From positions 1 through 64,000 of the forward strand of contig DEZK01000006.1 of NCBI GenBank assembly GCA_002365175.1: a stretch of 64,000 bases of DNA, given 5' to 3'. This DNA comes from Raskinella chloraquaticus (SeqCode). Lineage in GTDB: Bacteria; Pseudomonadota; Alphaproteobacteria; Rhizobiales; UBA4765. Position numbers and translations under genes: made by a program. The notes under the pieces are model-generated. The model was not told where the DNA came from and did no database searches. It saw only the letters and a program-made list of their open reading frames with translations. This document shows, piece by piece, positions 55,745-64,000 of the stretch. The first letter of the stretch is position 1. Every line of letters begins with the position of its first letter.

Positions 55745-55839
55745 TTGTCGAGCTTGCGGGACGGGGCGCCACCAGAAAGGCCCAGCCTCCCCGCCTCGCT
55801 CATCACGCGACCACCAGACAAGCCGGCCTTTCCTTGCGC

Positions 55840-55868
55840 AAAAAAACGGGCCCGAAAGGGCCCGTTTT
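55840..55868 (-). terminator. Terminator of the TRAP permease genes
   Basis: An 11-bp stem (55843-55853 with 55858-55868) around GAAA, with a run of seven A on the plus strand (55840-55846) that reads as seven T on the minus strand. It ends the minus-strand TRAP transcript just 22 bases after the permease stop, and would also act on plus-strand readthrough (TTTT). Confidence 0.88.
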
Positions 55869-55889
55869 GCATAGGAAAGGGATCATTTG

Positions 55890-57815
55890 CTACTTCGGCG
55901 GCGCTTCCAGCCCGGGTAAGCCGAGCGGCTGATCAAGGCCTGGCAATTCGATCTGGATATTGACCTTTGAGGGATCACCCGTCACCACCGATGCCTTGTA
56001 ATGCGTCACCATGCTCGGGAAGGCGATCACAAGGCCAACCATGATGCACTGGATGACGACAAACGGCACCGCGCCCCAGTAGATCTGCCCGGTGGTGACC
56101 GGTTCGGTATGCTTGCCGGTTACCCGGTCGAGGAACGGCACCTTGGGCGCAACCGAGCGCAGATAGAACAGGGCAAAGCCGAAGGGCGGATGCATGAACG
56201 ATGTCTGCATGTTGACGCCCAGAATGACGCCGAACCAGATCAGATCGATGCCAAGTTTTTCGGCCGGCGGCCCGAGCAGCGGTACGATGATGAAGGCCAG
56301 CTCAAAGAAATCGAGGAAGAACGCCAGAAGAAATACGAAAATATTGACGAAAATCAGGAAGCCGAGCTGACCACCAGGCAGAGAGACCAGAAATTCCTCG
56401 ACCCATTTATGTCCATCGACACCGTAGAAGGTGAGCGAGAAGACGCGGGCACCGACGAGGATGAAGACAACGAAGGCGGACAGTTTGGCGGTTGATTCGG
56501 TCGCTTGCCGGATCAGCGTCCAGTTAAGCCGGCCCTTCATCACCGCCAGAATGATGGCGCCGGTCGCGCCCATCGCGCCCCCTTCGGTCGGCGTCGCGAC
56601 ACCGATGAAGATGGTGCCGAGCACGAGGAAGATGAGCGCCAGCGGCGGCACCATGACGAAGGTCACCTGTTCGGCGATCGGTGACACCAGCTTGAAGCCG
56701 GACATGCGGTCGAGCAGGCCGGCAATCACCGCATACACGGCTCCCGCCAGCAGACCTTCCATCAACAGGGCCCAGTTGAGATGCCCGCCTTGCTTGAGCG
56801 CGAAATAGGCAACAAAAAGCGCGACCGTCACCGCGAGCGTCAACGGCAGCCGCGAGGCGCCGAGATAGCGGTTGAAGACCGCAACGACGAACGCCATCAC
56901 CACCGCGACCGACATGATCAGAACGACAAAATCAGGACCGCCGGGCACGGACGTCTGGGAGATGACGTGGTAGCCGACGAGACCGGAGAAAACGGTCAGC
57001 AGGCCGAGTTTCCACGTGCCCCTCGTGCCGTCAGGCTGCAGGTAAAGCAATGCGTCGGATGGCAGACCGGGTGCCGCCTTGGGCGCGAAGGTCGCCATCC
57101 CGAATACGTACGATGCGTACAGCGCCGACAGCACCAGGCCGGGAACGAAGGCGCCCGCATACATATCGCCAACCGACTTGCCGAGCTGGTCGGCCATGAC
57201 GATGAGAACAAGCGAGGGCGGAATGATCTGCGCGAGCGTTCCTGAGGCAGCGATGACGCCGGAGGCGAGACGCCGGTCATAGCCATACCGCAACATGATC
57301 GGCAGAGAAATCAGGCCCATCGAAATGACCGATGCAGCCACAACGCCTGTGGTTGCGGCAAGGAGCGCGCCCACGAACACCACGGCATAAGCAAGTCCGC
57401 CACGAATGGTGCCAAACAACTGGCCGATGGTGTCGAGCAGATCTTCCGCCATGCCGGAGCGCTCAAGAATGAGGCCCATGAAGGTAAAAAACGGAATGGC
57501 GAGCAAGGTGTCATTGTTCATCACGCCATAGACGCGCTCGGGCATCGCCTGCAGGAAGTTAGGCACAAAAAGCCCGAGTTCGATGCCGATCCAGCCGAAA
57601 AACAGGCCGATGGCTGCCAGCGAGAAAGCGACCGGATAGCCAAGCAGGAGGAACACCACCAGCGAGGCGAACATTATCGGCGCCATATTGTGGATGAACC
57701 ACCCGGAAAAACCCGGTCCCTGTGTCGCCGCCGATGCCGAGCCGTTGAGAATGACCAGCAGGCAGGCGCCCAGGGCGACGGCGAGAAAACCAAAACGGAG
57801 AGTTGACCGCAACAT
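55890..57815 (-). CDS. takM: TRAP transporter large permease with extended middle (DctM family)
   Basis: 641 residues, longer than the usual 430 or so. Two DctM-like halves carry NDTLLAIPFFTFMGLILERS, GALLAATTGVVAASVISMG, ASGTLAQIIPPSLVLIVMAD and, in the second half, LGTIFIGVATPTEGGAMGA and GVILGVNMQTSFMHPPFGFA. Between them (about 240-385) is an extra segment with four or so hydrophobic helices (FVVLIMSVAVVMAFVVAVF; LPLTLAVTVALFVAYFA). Drives sodium- or proton-coupled uptake with the small permease and TakP. Its start is 23 bases after the small permease stop. The gene name rests on linkage and TakP likeness. Confidence 0.88.
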   Translation of the reverse strand: MLRSTLRFGFLAVALGACLLVILNGSASAATQGPGFSGWFIHNMAPIMFASLVVFLLLGYPVAFSLAAIGLFFGWIGIELGLFVPNFLQAMPERVYGVMNNDTLLAIPFFTFMGLILERSGMAEDLLDTIGQLFGTIRGGLAYAVVFVGALLAATTGVVAASVISMGLISLPIMLRYGYDRRLASGVIAASGTLAQIIPPSLVLIVMADQLGKSVGDMYAGAFVPGLVLSALYASYVFGMATFAPKAAPGLPSDALLYLQPDGTRGTWKLGLLTVFSGLVGYHVISQTSVPGGPDFVVLIMSVAVVMAFVVAVFNRYLGASRLPLTLAVTVALFVAYFALKQGGHLNWALLMEGLLAGAVYAVIAGLLDRMSGFKLVSPIAEQVTFVMVPPLALIFLVLGTIFIGVATPTEGGAMGATGAIILAVMKGRLNWTLIRQATESTAKLSAFVVFILVGARVFSLTFYGVDGHKWVEEFLVSLPGGQLGFLIFVNIFVFLLAFFLDFFELAFIIVPLLGPPAEKLGIDLIWFGVILGVNMQTSFMHPPFGFALFYLRSVAPKVPFLDRVTGKHTEPVTTGQIYWGAVPFVVIQCIMVGLVIAFPSMVTHYKASVVTGDPSKVNIQIELPGLDQPLGLPGLEAPPK

Positions 57816-57838
57816 TACAATGACTCGCTTCTGCCGTT

Positions 57839-58456
57839 TCAGGATTTCTGGCCGTCAAGCTCAAGCGCAAGCCCTGCTGCCTTGGCCTGTTCGAGCAGGC
57901 GCTGGGCTTCGGCTTCCGCCATCGCGTGATGTCCGCCGCCGTGAACATCCTCAAGCTCACCGCGCATGATCGCCACCCGCTTGATGAGCTCCGAGATGCC
58001 CTGCAGCAGCAACATGGCAAAACCGACCAGGATGATGGCTTTGGCCGGCCACACGATCAGACCGCCAGCATTGAGCGATTGCTCATTGGCTTGAAACGAT
58101 TTCAGCACGAACGGCGTGCACGTCCATACCATCAGCACCGTCAGCGGCAGTAGAAACAGCACATGGCCGATGACGTCGATCCAGTTGCGTGTGCGCACCG
58201 GCAGCAGATTATTCACGATATCGATGCGGATATGCTCATTGGCCAACAGCGTCCAGGCCGAGCACAGCATGAAAACCGCGCCGAACAGATACCATTGCAG
58301 CTCAAGCCACGAATTGGATGACTGATCAAACAATTTACGAACGATGGCATTGCCGGTCGACACGATCACCGCAGCAAAAATAGCCCACGCGACGATCCGC
58401 CCGACCCAGGTCGTCATACCATCAATTGCTCGACTGAGCGCGAGAAAAGCCCCCAC
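57839..58456 (-). CDS. takQ: TRAP transporter small permease (DctQ family)
   Basis: 205 residues from GTG 58456 with AGGGAG upstream. Four membrane helices (about 15-35, 45-70, 85-110, 130-155) are typical of DctQ; SNSWLELQWYLFGAVFMLCSAW and NEHIRIDIVNN are family blocks. The C-terminal 50 residues are cytoplasmic and charged (DVHGGGHHAMAEAEAQRLLE). Precedes the large permease in one transcript. The 180-base gap to ndk shows no further gene. Confidence 0.9.
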   Translation of the reverse strand: MGAFLALSRAIDGMTTWVGRIVAWAIFAAVIVSTGNAIVRKLFDQSSNSWLELQWYLFGAVFMLCSAWTLLANEHIRIDIVNNLLPVRTRNWIDVIGHVLFLLPLTVLMVWTCTPFVLKSFQANEQSLNAGGLIVWPAKAIILVGFAMLLLQGISELIKRVAIMRGELEDVHGGGHHAMAEAEAQRLLEQAKAAGLALELDGQKS

Positions 58457-58636
58457 AGCCTGCTCCCTTTACTGCTGCCGTTGATCCGGCATCGATCTAC
58501 TTTGAGCGTCGCTTTCGCCCTTATTACCTAGGATTAGTCGCATTCATATCGGTTTGCCAAATGAATTCGCCTGCCCTCTTGCATAATTGTCAGGCGGTTG
58601 TCGGACGCCCTGTCGCCAAAAGCGTCAATTACCGGA

Positions 58637-59059
58637 TCAGCCAACGATGTCGTTGCCGGAAAAGAACTGGGCGATTTCCTGACGCGCAGTTTCAACCGCA
58701 TCCGATCCGTGGACCGAATTTTCACCGACATTGAGCGCAAACGCCTTGCGGATGGTACCGTCAGCCGCCTGGGCAGGATTGGTGGCGCCCATGATGTCGC
58801 GATAGCGCGCGATCGCGTTCTCGCCCTCGAGCACCTGGACGACAACCGGCGCCGCCGACATCTGCTGCACGAGTTCGCCGAAGAATGGCCGTTCCTTATG
58901 GACGGCATAAAAGGTCTTCGCCTGGGCTTCTGACATGTGAATGCGCCGCTGAGCGATAATCCGCAGGCCAGCCGTCTCGATCATGGCATTGATGGCGCCT
59001 GTCAGATTGCGCCGGGTCGCGTCGGGCTTGAGGATGGAAAAGGTGCGCTCGGTAGCCAT
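58637..59059 (-). CDS. ndk: Nucleoside diphosphate kinase
   Basis: 140 residues from ATG 59059. Keeps NTP pools balanced by phosphate transfer through His117 in NVGENSVHGSDA. Other markers: TFSILKPDATRRNLTGAIN and FYAVHKERPFFGELV. The length and the position of the catalytic His are exactly those of bacterial enzymes. Confidence 0.97.
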   Translation of the reverse strand: MATERTFSILKPDATRRNLTGAINAMIETAGLRIIAQRRIHMSEAQAKTFYAVHKERPFFGELVQQMSAAPVVVQVLEGENAIARYRDIMGATNPAQAADGTIRKAFALNVGENSVHGSDAVETARQEIAQFFSGNDIVG

Positions 59060-59166
59060 CTGGTCATTTACTCCGTCATGAGGACGGGCGCATGTAGCAG
59101 CATGACCGGAAACCGACAAGAGAACAATTGCCAGACCCTCGCCAACGGCCGGGCGTGGGAGGCGGC

Positions 59167-59331
59167 CTAATGGGCACGCTCGACGACGCCATGGCCGTCG
59201 AAACGAGTGGCAACGGCCGCAGCCCGGTGATCGACGTTGATCGCAACTGCAAACGCAACAACGATGAGCGCGACGATAAGCCCACCGGCTACAAGCGTCA
59301 TGTCACGTACCTGTTGCAGCCCATCGCGCAT
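59167..59331 (-). CDS. Small membrane protein (54 residues), candidate
   Basis: From ATG 59331 the frame gives 54 residues: MRDGLQQVRD, a hydrophobic stretch at about 11-34 (MTLVAGGLIVALIVVAFAVA), and a polar end with RFDGHGVVERAH. GGGA lies 5 bases before the start. It occupies the 534-base gap between ndk and the ABC-F gene; the remaining 262 bases (59332-59593) show nothing. It is on the same strand as ndk, 107 bases upstream of it. No family recognised. Confidence 0.45.
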   Translation of the reverse strand: MRDGLQQVRDMTLVAGGLIVALIVVAFAVAINVDHRAAAVATRFDGHGVVERAH

Positions 59332-59593
59332 GTCTGTCCCGTCGGTGAAGTGGTTTCGCGCCAGCGGTCACGAACGACCGATACCTAGAACCCGGCTTTG
59401 GCAAAACTACGGTCAGCTGGCGACGCGCACGGGCGAATTCATGGTCGAGTTGTGGCAAATACCCCGGCGAAAACGGTCATTTCAGCAGCGCATGGTGGGC
59501 TCGACGCGTATCGTCGTTGCTCGCGGGCGCTTTTTCTCTGTTTTTGAGCCACGGTGAATTGATCGCGGTGCAGCACCTGCCTATAAGCCGTCC

Positions 59594-61465
59594 ATGATCC
59601 GTTTATCCAATGTCGTCTGTCGCGTCGCCGGCCGAACCCTCCTTGACCAAGCAAGTGTCACCGTACCAGACGGCGCCCGCGTCGGCTTCGTGGGGCGCAA
59701 TGGCGCGGGAAAGACCACGCTTTTTCGGCTGCTGACCGGTGAACTCGCGCCCGATAGCGGCGAAATCGACATCGCCCGCGGGCGTCGCCTGGGCCAGGTC
59801 GCGCAAGAGGCGCCCGCGACCTCCATCGCCATCCGCGATATCGTATTGGCGGCAGACGAAGAGCGCGCGCAACTTCTGGCAGAGGCCGAAAACACCCAGG
59901 ATCCGGAGCGCGTGGCGATCATCCATGGCCGGCTGCGCGACATCGCCGCCCACGCCGCCCCTGCCCGCGCCGCACGCATTCTCGCCGGGCTTGGCTTTGA
60001 TGAGGCAGCGCAAGCACGCCCCGCCTCGGAATTTTCAGGCGGCTGGCGCATGCGGGTCGCCCTCGCCGCCATGCTGTTTCGCGAGCCGCACATCCTGCTT
60101 CTCGACGAGCCGACCAATTACCTCGATCTTGAAGGCACGCTGTGGCTGGAAGCGCATCTGGCGAGCTATCCCCATACCGTCATCATCGTGTCGCATGATC
60201 GCGACCTGCTGAATGGAGCCGTCGACCACATCATCCATCTCGATCAGGCAAAACTCAGCTTTTGGGCCGGCAATTATGATCGCTTTGCCGAGCAGCTTGC
60301 CGAGCAACGACTGCTCAATCAGAAGGCCGCCCGCAAGCAGGCCGAAGAGCGGGCGCATCTTCAGGCGTTCGTTGATCGCTTCCGCGCATCCGCCACCAAG
60401 GCGAGCCAGGCACAATCGCGCCTGAAACGCTTGGCAAAGATGGTGCCGATCTCGGTTGACCAGCACGAGCAGCAGGTCAATTTTCTTTTCCCCGCCCCGG
60501 CCAAGACCCTCGCCTCGCCCTTGCTTGCATTCGACGACGTTTCGGTCGGCTATAATGATCAGGCGATCCTGCAACACATGTCGCTGCGCCTTGACGCGGA
60601 CGACCGCATCGGCCTTCTCGGCTCTAACGGCAATGGCAAATCGACATTCGCCAAGCTGGTCTGCCAGCGCCTGCAGCCGATGACCGGACGACTGACGCGG
60701 GCCCCTGCGCTATCTGCGGGCTATTTCGCCCAGCATCAGCTGGATGAGTTGCGACCGGAGGAAAACGTTCTGAACCATCTGCGCCGTCTCATGCCGGCGC
60801 AAAGCGAGGCATCGGTCCGCGCCCGTGCCGCCCAGTATGGCTTCTCCGGCGACCGGGCGGAAACGGCGGTCGGCGCTCTCTCGGGCGGCGAGCGCGCGCG
60901 CCTGCTTCTCAATCTCGCGGCCTTTTATTCGCCCCATCTGCTGGTGCTGGACGAGCCAACCAACCATCTCGATATGGTGGCGCGCGAAGCGCTGGTAACG
61001 GCGATCAACGAATTTTCAGGCGCTGTGATCCTGATCAGCCATGATCGCTCATTGCTCGACGCCTGCGTTGATCGTCTTTGGCTGGTTGGCAACGGGACGG
61101 TGACACGCTTCGACGGTGATCTTGATGATTATCGCGACCAGGTTCTGGCGGCAGCGGGTGGCGTCATCAAGGACAAGGGGTCGGTCAAGCCTGCTGCCAA
61201 GCCGGCGGCGCCCGATCGGCAGGCAATCGCCGCCACCCGCACCCGGATCCAGCGCCTCGAACAGGAAATCGAGCAGGCCCGGCAGCGCATTGTCGCCATC
61301 GACACATTGCTGGCCGATCCCAAACTTTACGCCCGCGACCCGAAGAAGGCGGGTGAGCTCGCCCGCTTGCGCAAAAACGCTGGCCTCGGTCTTGGATTAG
61401 CAGAGGAAGATTGGCTGAAGGCCAATGAGGCGCTGGAGCGATTGCAGACGTCAGGCAGCCGCTGA
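59594..61465 (+). CDS. ABC-F family ATPase (Uup/EttA-like)
   Basis: 623 residues, two ABC domains and no membrane helix, the mark of ABC-F proteins that act on the ribosome. First domain: VGRNGAGKTTLFRLL, FSGGWRMR and LLLDEPTNYLDLEG. The inter-domain linker (about 240-295) is charged and contains RASATKASQAQSRLKRL. Second domain: LGSNGNGKSTFAKLV, LSGGERARLLLN, LVLDEPTNHLDM. The C-terminal 100 residues are a coiled coil (RTRIQRLEQEIEQARQ) with RDPKKAGELARLRKN, as in Uup. Likely relieves stalled or mis-set ribosomes; ligand-free resistance roles are less likely. Confidence 0.92.
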   Translation: MIRLSNVVCRVAGRTLLDQASVTVPDGARVGFVGRNGAGKTTLFRLLTGELAPDSGEIDIARGRRLGQVAQEAPATSIAIRDIVLAADEERAQLLAEAENTQDPERVAIIHGRLRDIAAHAAPARAARILAGLGFDEAAQARPASEFSGGWRMRVALAAMLFREPHILLLDEPTNYLDLEGTLWLEAHLASYPHTVIIVSHDRDLLNGAVDHIIHLDQAKLSFWAGNYDRFAEQLAEQRLLNQKAARKQAEERAHLQAFVDRFRASATKASQAQSRLKRLAKMVPISVDQHEQQVNFLFPAPAKTLASPLLAFDDVSVGYNDQAILQHMSLRLDADDRIGLLGSNGNGKSTFAKLVCQRLQPMTGRLTRAPALSAGYFAQHQLDELRPEENVLNHLRRLMPAQSEASVRARAAQYGFSGDRAETAVGALSGGERARLLLNLAAFYSPHLLVLDEPTNHLDMVAREALVTAINEFSGAVILISHDRSLLDACVDRLWLVGNGTVTRFDGDLDDYRDQVLAAAGGVIKDKGSVKPAAKPAAPDRQAIAATRTRIQRLEQEIEQARQRIVAIDTLLADPKLYARDPKKAGELARLRKNAGLGLGLAEEDWLKANEALERLQTSGSR

Positions 61466-63646
61466 CACGAGCTGCGCAACGTCGCCACCACCCATCTGCC
61501 GCACGCCGTCAACCTCGATCAGATCGCAGCGCGCAATCAGAATGCTGAACGTCGATCCCATGTCGATGACGCTGTTTCCGGTGATCTTCCAGCCATGCTT
61601 TTCCACGCCGACTTGCGCCAGTGCCAGATCAATCCCCATGTCGATGTGCCCGGTTTGCCCCATGAGCCGCGCAAAGGGTTCAAATATGCGCTCGTGGTCG
61701 TTCGACATGAAGCCGCTGCCATTGTCACGAAAATGCAGCTGATACGATTCGTTCTGCGAACAGAACTGGCCGTATACCTTGATCTCAAGCGGTAGATTGC
61801 CATTGCGGAACGCAAAGGCGTTGGCAAACAGTGAATCGAAAACGCATCTGATCACGTCTGGATCACAGTTCACTTCGATGCGCGGCAGACGAGAGACAAA
61901 TTCGACCCGTTGGTCAGGATAGCGCTGGCGCATGCGACCAAAGGATTGCGCGATGATGTCACCGATTACGGTCGAGCGTGTCTCAAGCGTCCGTACACAT
62001 TGCTGGGTATAGCCGACGAGGTCATTGGCGACAGCGCGAACCTTCTGCGCGGATTCGGCCAAATGGTTGATCGCGCGATCGCTGTGGCTGCGGTCACGAC
62101 GCTCAAATGCTTCCCTCAGGCGGGCAACCTGGCTGCTGATATCATGCATCGGCTCCTGAAGATCACGGCTTGCGATCTGGGTAAATCGATGAAGATTTCT
62201 TGCGCTGACATTCATCGCTTCATCGCGGCGACAAAGTTCGGTGATATCCGAAAATGTACGCACAAAGCCACCTTCCGGCATCGGTTCGCTTTGGACTTCG
62301 ATGTAGCGACCATTCTTGCGGCGGCGAATATATTTGATCGGCACCGCGCTCGATGTGTCAAAATCCATCGCCTGGCGTAATCCCGACTCACCGGCAGCCA
62401 GATCGTTGCCGAAATCGCGGCGGGCCATCAAATCAGCAACGACTTCGCTGTAGAGCAGTTTCCGCGACAGAAACTGCGGTGGCAGGTCGATCAGTTCCAC
62501 GAGCCGGCGATTGATGATGCGCACGATACCTTCGCGGTCAACCATCATCAGCCCGCGTTCCATGTGATCGAGGGTAACTGATAATTGCTGGGTCTTTTCG
62601 GCAAGCATCTGCTTGTTCGATTCAAGCACGCTGATCGTCCGGCCAAGCTGACGACGATTGCGCATGATCAAAACCGCCAGCAGCACAATGACCGCCGTCA
62701 TGATGGCGCCGAACAATGTAGCCGTTCGTGCATGAGCGGTGTACTCGGCCAGGGCATCCATTTCACGAACGGTAACTGACACAAACACCGGAAACGGTTC
62801 GATGACGCGGTAGGCGTGAATCATTGCCGAAGTCTTGTCTGTTGCAGGTTCAATCAGCACGCCAACCGGCGATTGCTTTGCCGCCGCAAGCAGGGCGGTA
62901 TCCTGCGACGTGCCACCGATCGAGCTTTTGCTTCGACTGCCACGAGCACGATAGACGCCGTCAAAACCGATCAGCGCGATCTGGGCTCCCTCGCTTGTCA
63001 GAAGCGAGGCATAATAATCAGAAACACGGTTGGGCGATATCGAGGCAAGTATCACGCCGTCGAATTGCCCGTCGGCGTCATAAATTTTTCGCGTCATCGG
63101 CACGGCCAACCGAGACGTCGCCCTGGCGATCACCGGCTTGCCGAGGAAAGCCACATCCTCGGGTGTGGTGAAATGAAAGGCGACATGTTCGCGATCGCCC
63201 GCATAGAGCTTGACCGCATCACTTTTCGCATTACTGGCAACGACATAGCCGCGCAGATCGATAATGGCGAGGAACTCGACACGCGGATCGGCAAGATCAG
63301 GCTCGGCCAACAGACGCCGCAGATCATCCGAAGTTGCCGTCGATTGCAGCCGCGCCCGCGACAATTTCAAGGTACGGTCAAGATCAGCGAACATGTTTGC
63401 GGCTTGTTCCTGAAGCGCGATCGTCAACTTGCTGGATTCATCGACGGCAGCGCGGATGGCCTGCTGGCGCTCGTCGCGCAGCGTGACGACGATGGCAACC
63501 CACATCACCGCCACCATTCCCAGTGCAACCCACACGGTTGCATCAGTCAGCAAGGTTCGAAAAGAGAGCATTCGCTTTGCTGTCATGTGACTAACGATCT
63601 CAACCCATCCTGGATGATCCGAAGGCTCACTTTCGCTGAATTCCAT
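61451..63646 (-). CDS. Sensor histidine-kinase-like protein without the phosphoacceptor His
   Basis: 731 residues from ATG 63646 (weak ribosome site). Two membrane helices, about 35-55 and 310-328, bracket a periplasmic double-PAS (Cache) sensor domain. A PAS domain follows (about 355-475; LDHMERGLMMVDREGIVRII). The next block, FTQIASRDLQEPMHDI, is the place where kinases of this type have ASHDLQEP; codon 494 here is CGT (Arg) at 62165-62167 instead of a His codon. The ATPase domain keeps DNGSGF but the second glycine box is GIDLALA rather than GxGLA. So it may bind ATP poorly and not phosphorylate itself. No response regulator adjacent. The last 15 bases overlap the convergent ABC-F gene. 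Confidence 0.82.
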   Translation of the reverse strand: MEFSESEPSDHPGWVEIVSHMTAKRMLSFRTLLTDATVWVALGMVAVMWVAIVVTLRDERQQAIRAAVDESSKLTIALQEQAANMFADLDRTLKLSRARLQSTATSDDLRRLLAEPDLADPRVEFLAIIDLRGYVVASNAKSDAVKLYAGDREHVAFHFTTPEDVAFLGKPVIARATSRLAVPMTRKIYDADGQFDGVILASISPNRVSDYYASLLTSEGAQIALIGFDGVYRARGSRSKSSIGGTSQDTALLAAAKQSPVGVLIEPATDKTSAMIHAYRVIEPFPVFVSVTVREMDALAEYTAHARTATLFGAIMTAVIVLLAVLIMRNRRQLGRTISVLESNKQMLAEKTQQLSVTLDHMERGLMMVDREGIVRIINRRLVELIDLPPQFLSRKLLYSEVVADLMARRDFGNDLAAGESGLRQAMDFDTSSAVPIKYIRRRKNGRYIEVQSEPMPEGGFVRTFSDITELCRRDEAMNVSARNLHRFTQIASRDLQEPMHDISSQVARLREAFERRDRSHSDRAINHLAESAQKVRAVANDLVGYTQQCVRTLETRSTVIGDIIAQSFGRMRQRYPDQRVEFVSRLPRIEVNCDPDVIRCVFDSLFANAFAFRNGNLPLEIKVYGQFCSQNESYQLHFRDNGSGFMSNDHERIFEPFARLMGQTGHIDMGIDLALAQVGVEKHGWKITGNSVIDMGSTFSILIARCDLIEVDGVRQMGGGDVAQLVSAAA

Positions 63647-63815
63647 TAAGAAAAACTGAGTAATTGGAAGAATTCTGCCACTGACCCGACACGACAAGTC
63701 TGACGGCGGAACGCGCCTCGATGGCTGATCAATCGTGGCGTTTACCCAGAGTATGTGCCAATTTCAGCACACCAGCGCTTACGTCTCGAAGAAGGCGGTC
63801 ATCCGGGAGGACAAT

Positions 63816-64000
63816 ATGGTCACGCGTCGCGATATCATGGCATGGGGTGCGGGAACGGCAGGCACTCTCGCGCTGGGGTCACATATGGCAATCGCAAAGG
63901 CGTCACAGCCAAAGACAGCCGTCAATTTCGCTGTCCCGCCCGACGCCTGCGATTGCCACACCCATATCCATGGCGATCCGGCGAAGTACCCCTATTTCGA
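63816..64000 (+). CDS. Tat-exported amidohydrolase, N-terminal part (runs off the window)
   Basis: Only the first 61 codons are in the window. GGGAGG lies 6 bases before ATG 63816. A twin-arginine signal is seen (VTRRDIMAWGAGTAGTLALG), then the start of a TIM-barrel amidohydrolase with the metal-binding DCHTHIHGDP. It looks like the amidohydrolase 2 group (lactonase/decarboxylase-like); the substrate is unknown. Divergent from the sensor-like gene by 169 bases. Confidence 0.8.
   Translation, partial: MVTRRDIMAWGAGTAGTLALGSHMAIAKASQPKTAVNFAVPPDACDCHTHIHGDPAKYPYF

Overview
The window is a stretch of core chromosome from an alphaproteobacterium, most likely of the order Hyphomicrobiales (Rhizobiales). 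The evidence is inferential but consistent. It has the block aroQ-accB-accC-aat, the block pgsA-perM-hdaA-ppk-ppx with aspS, rnd and purMN, and the neighbourhood prfB-mrcA-amiC-rne. It also carries an NDUFA12-type complex I accessory gene, a B12-dependent ribonucleotide reductase, an RNase E with a large acidic insertion in its S1 domain, and a TakP-like TRAP transporter. Coding density is high on both strands. I saw no insertion sequence, integrase, prophage, rRNA or CRISPR array.

Region by region. 0-2.9 kb: two tandem secreted YHS proteins, an SDR oxidoreductase and a chlorite-dismutase-family gene; leucine and glutamine codons in the first gene are unlike those further right. 3.05 kb: tRNA-Lys(UUU). 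3.2-8.1 kb: methylcrotonyl-CoA carboxylase beta subunit, two glutathione-transferase-like genes, a rhodanese, a DUF3253 gene and a YdcF membrane protein. 8.4-17.6 kb: mostly cell-wall work (L,D-transpeptidase, LytM/M23 protein, PBP1a, AmiC-type amidase), plus isovaleryl-CoA dehydrogenase and prfB with its programmed frameshift. 17.6-21.0 kb: a 766-base hairpin-rich interval and rne. 21-25.2 kb: PaiB-like protein, aminotransferase, M48 protease with TPR-like tail, DsbA-like protein. 25.3-28.3 kb: aroQ-accB-accC-aat. 28.5-32.3 kb: CSS-EAL phosphodiesterase, LrgAB, a glycine-zipper lipoprotein and two small proteins. 32.5-36.2 kb: nrdJ. 36.7-41 kb: a receiver protein lacking its phosphorylatable Asp, NDUFA12, a PCu(A)C copper chaperone, DUF2155 and an M15-like peptidase. 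41-52.2 kb: aspS, rnd, ppx, ppk, hdaA, perM, pgsA-like gene, purM, purN. 52.2-64 kb: an orphan molybdopterin oxidoreductase, a convergent TRAP transporter set, ndk, an ABC-F ATPase, a sensor-kinase-like protein with Arg at the phospho-His position, and the start of a Tat-exported amidohydrolase.

Functionally the genes cover envelope biogenesis, RNA decay and translation termination, fatty-acid and leucine carbon flow (accBC, mccB, ivd), purine synthesis, polyphosphate turnover next to replication control (ppk, ppx, hdaA), and organic-acid uptake. I did not find a clear multi-gene novel system. The strongest unusual signals are single-gene ones: two signalling proteins whose phosphoacceptor residues are replaced, a chlorite-dismutase-family protein with His and Arg at active-site spacing, the prfB frameshift site, the rne leader, a TRAP transporter whose binding protein and membrane genes converge, and several short unannotated reading frames.
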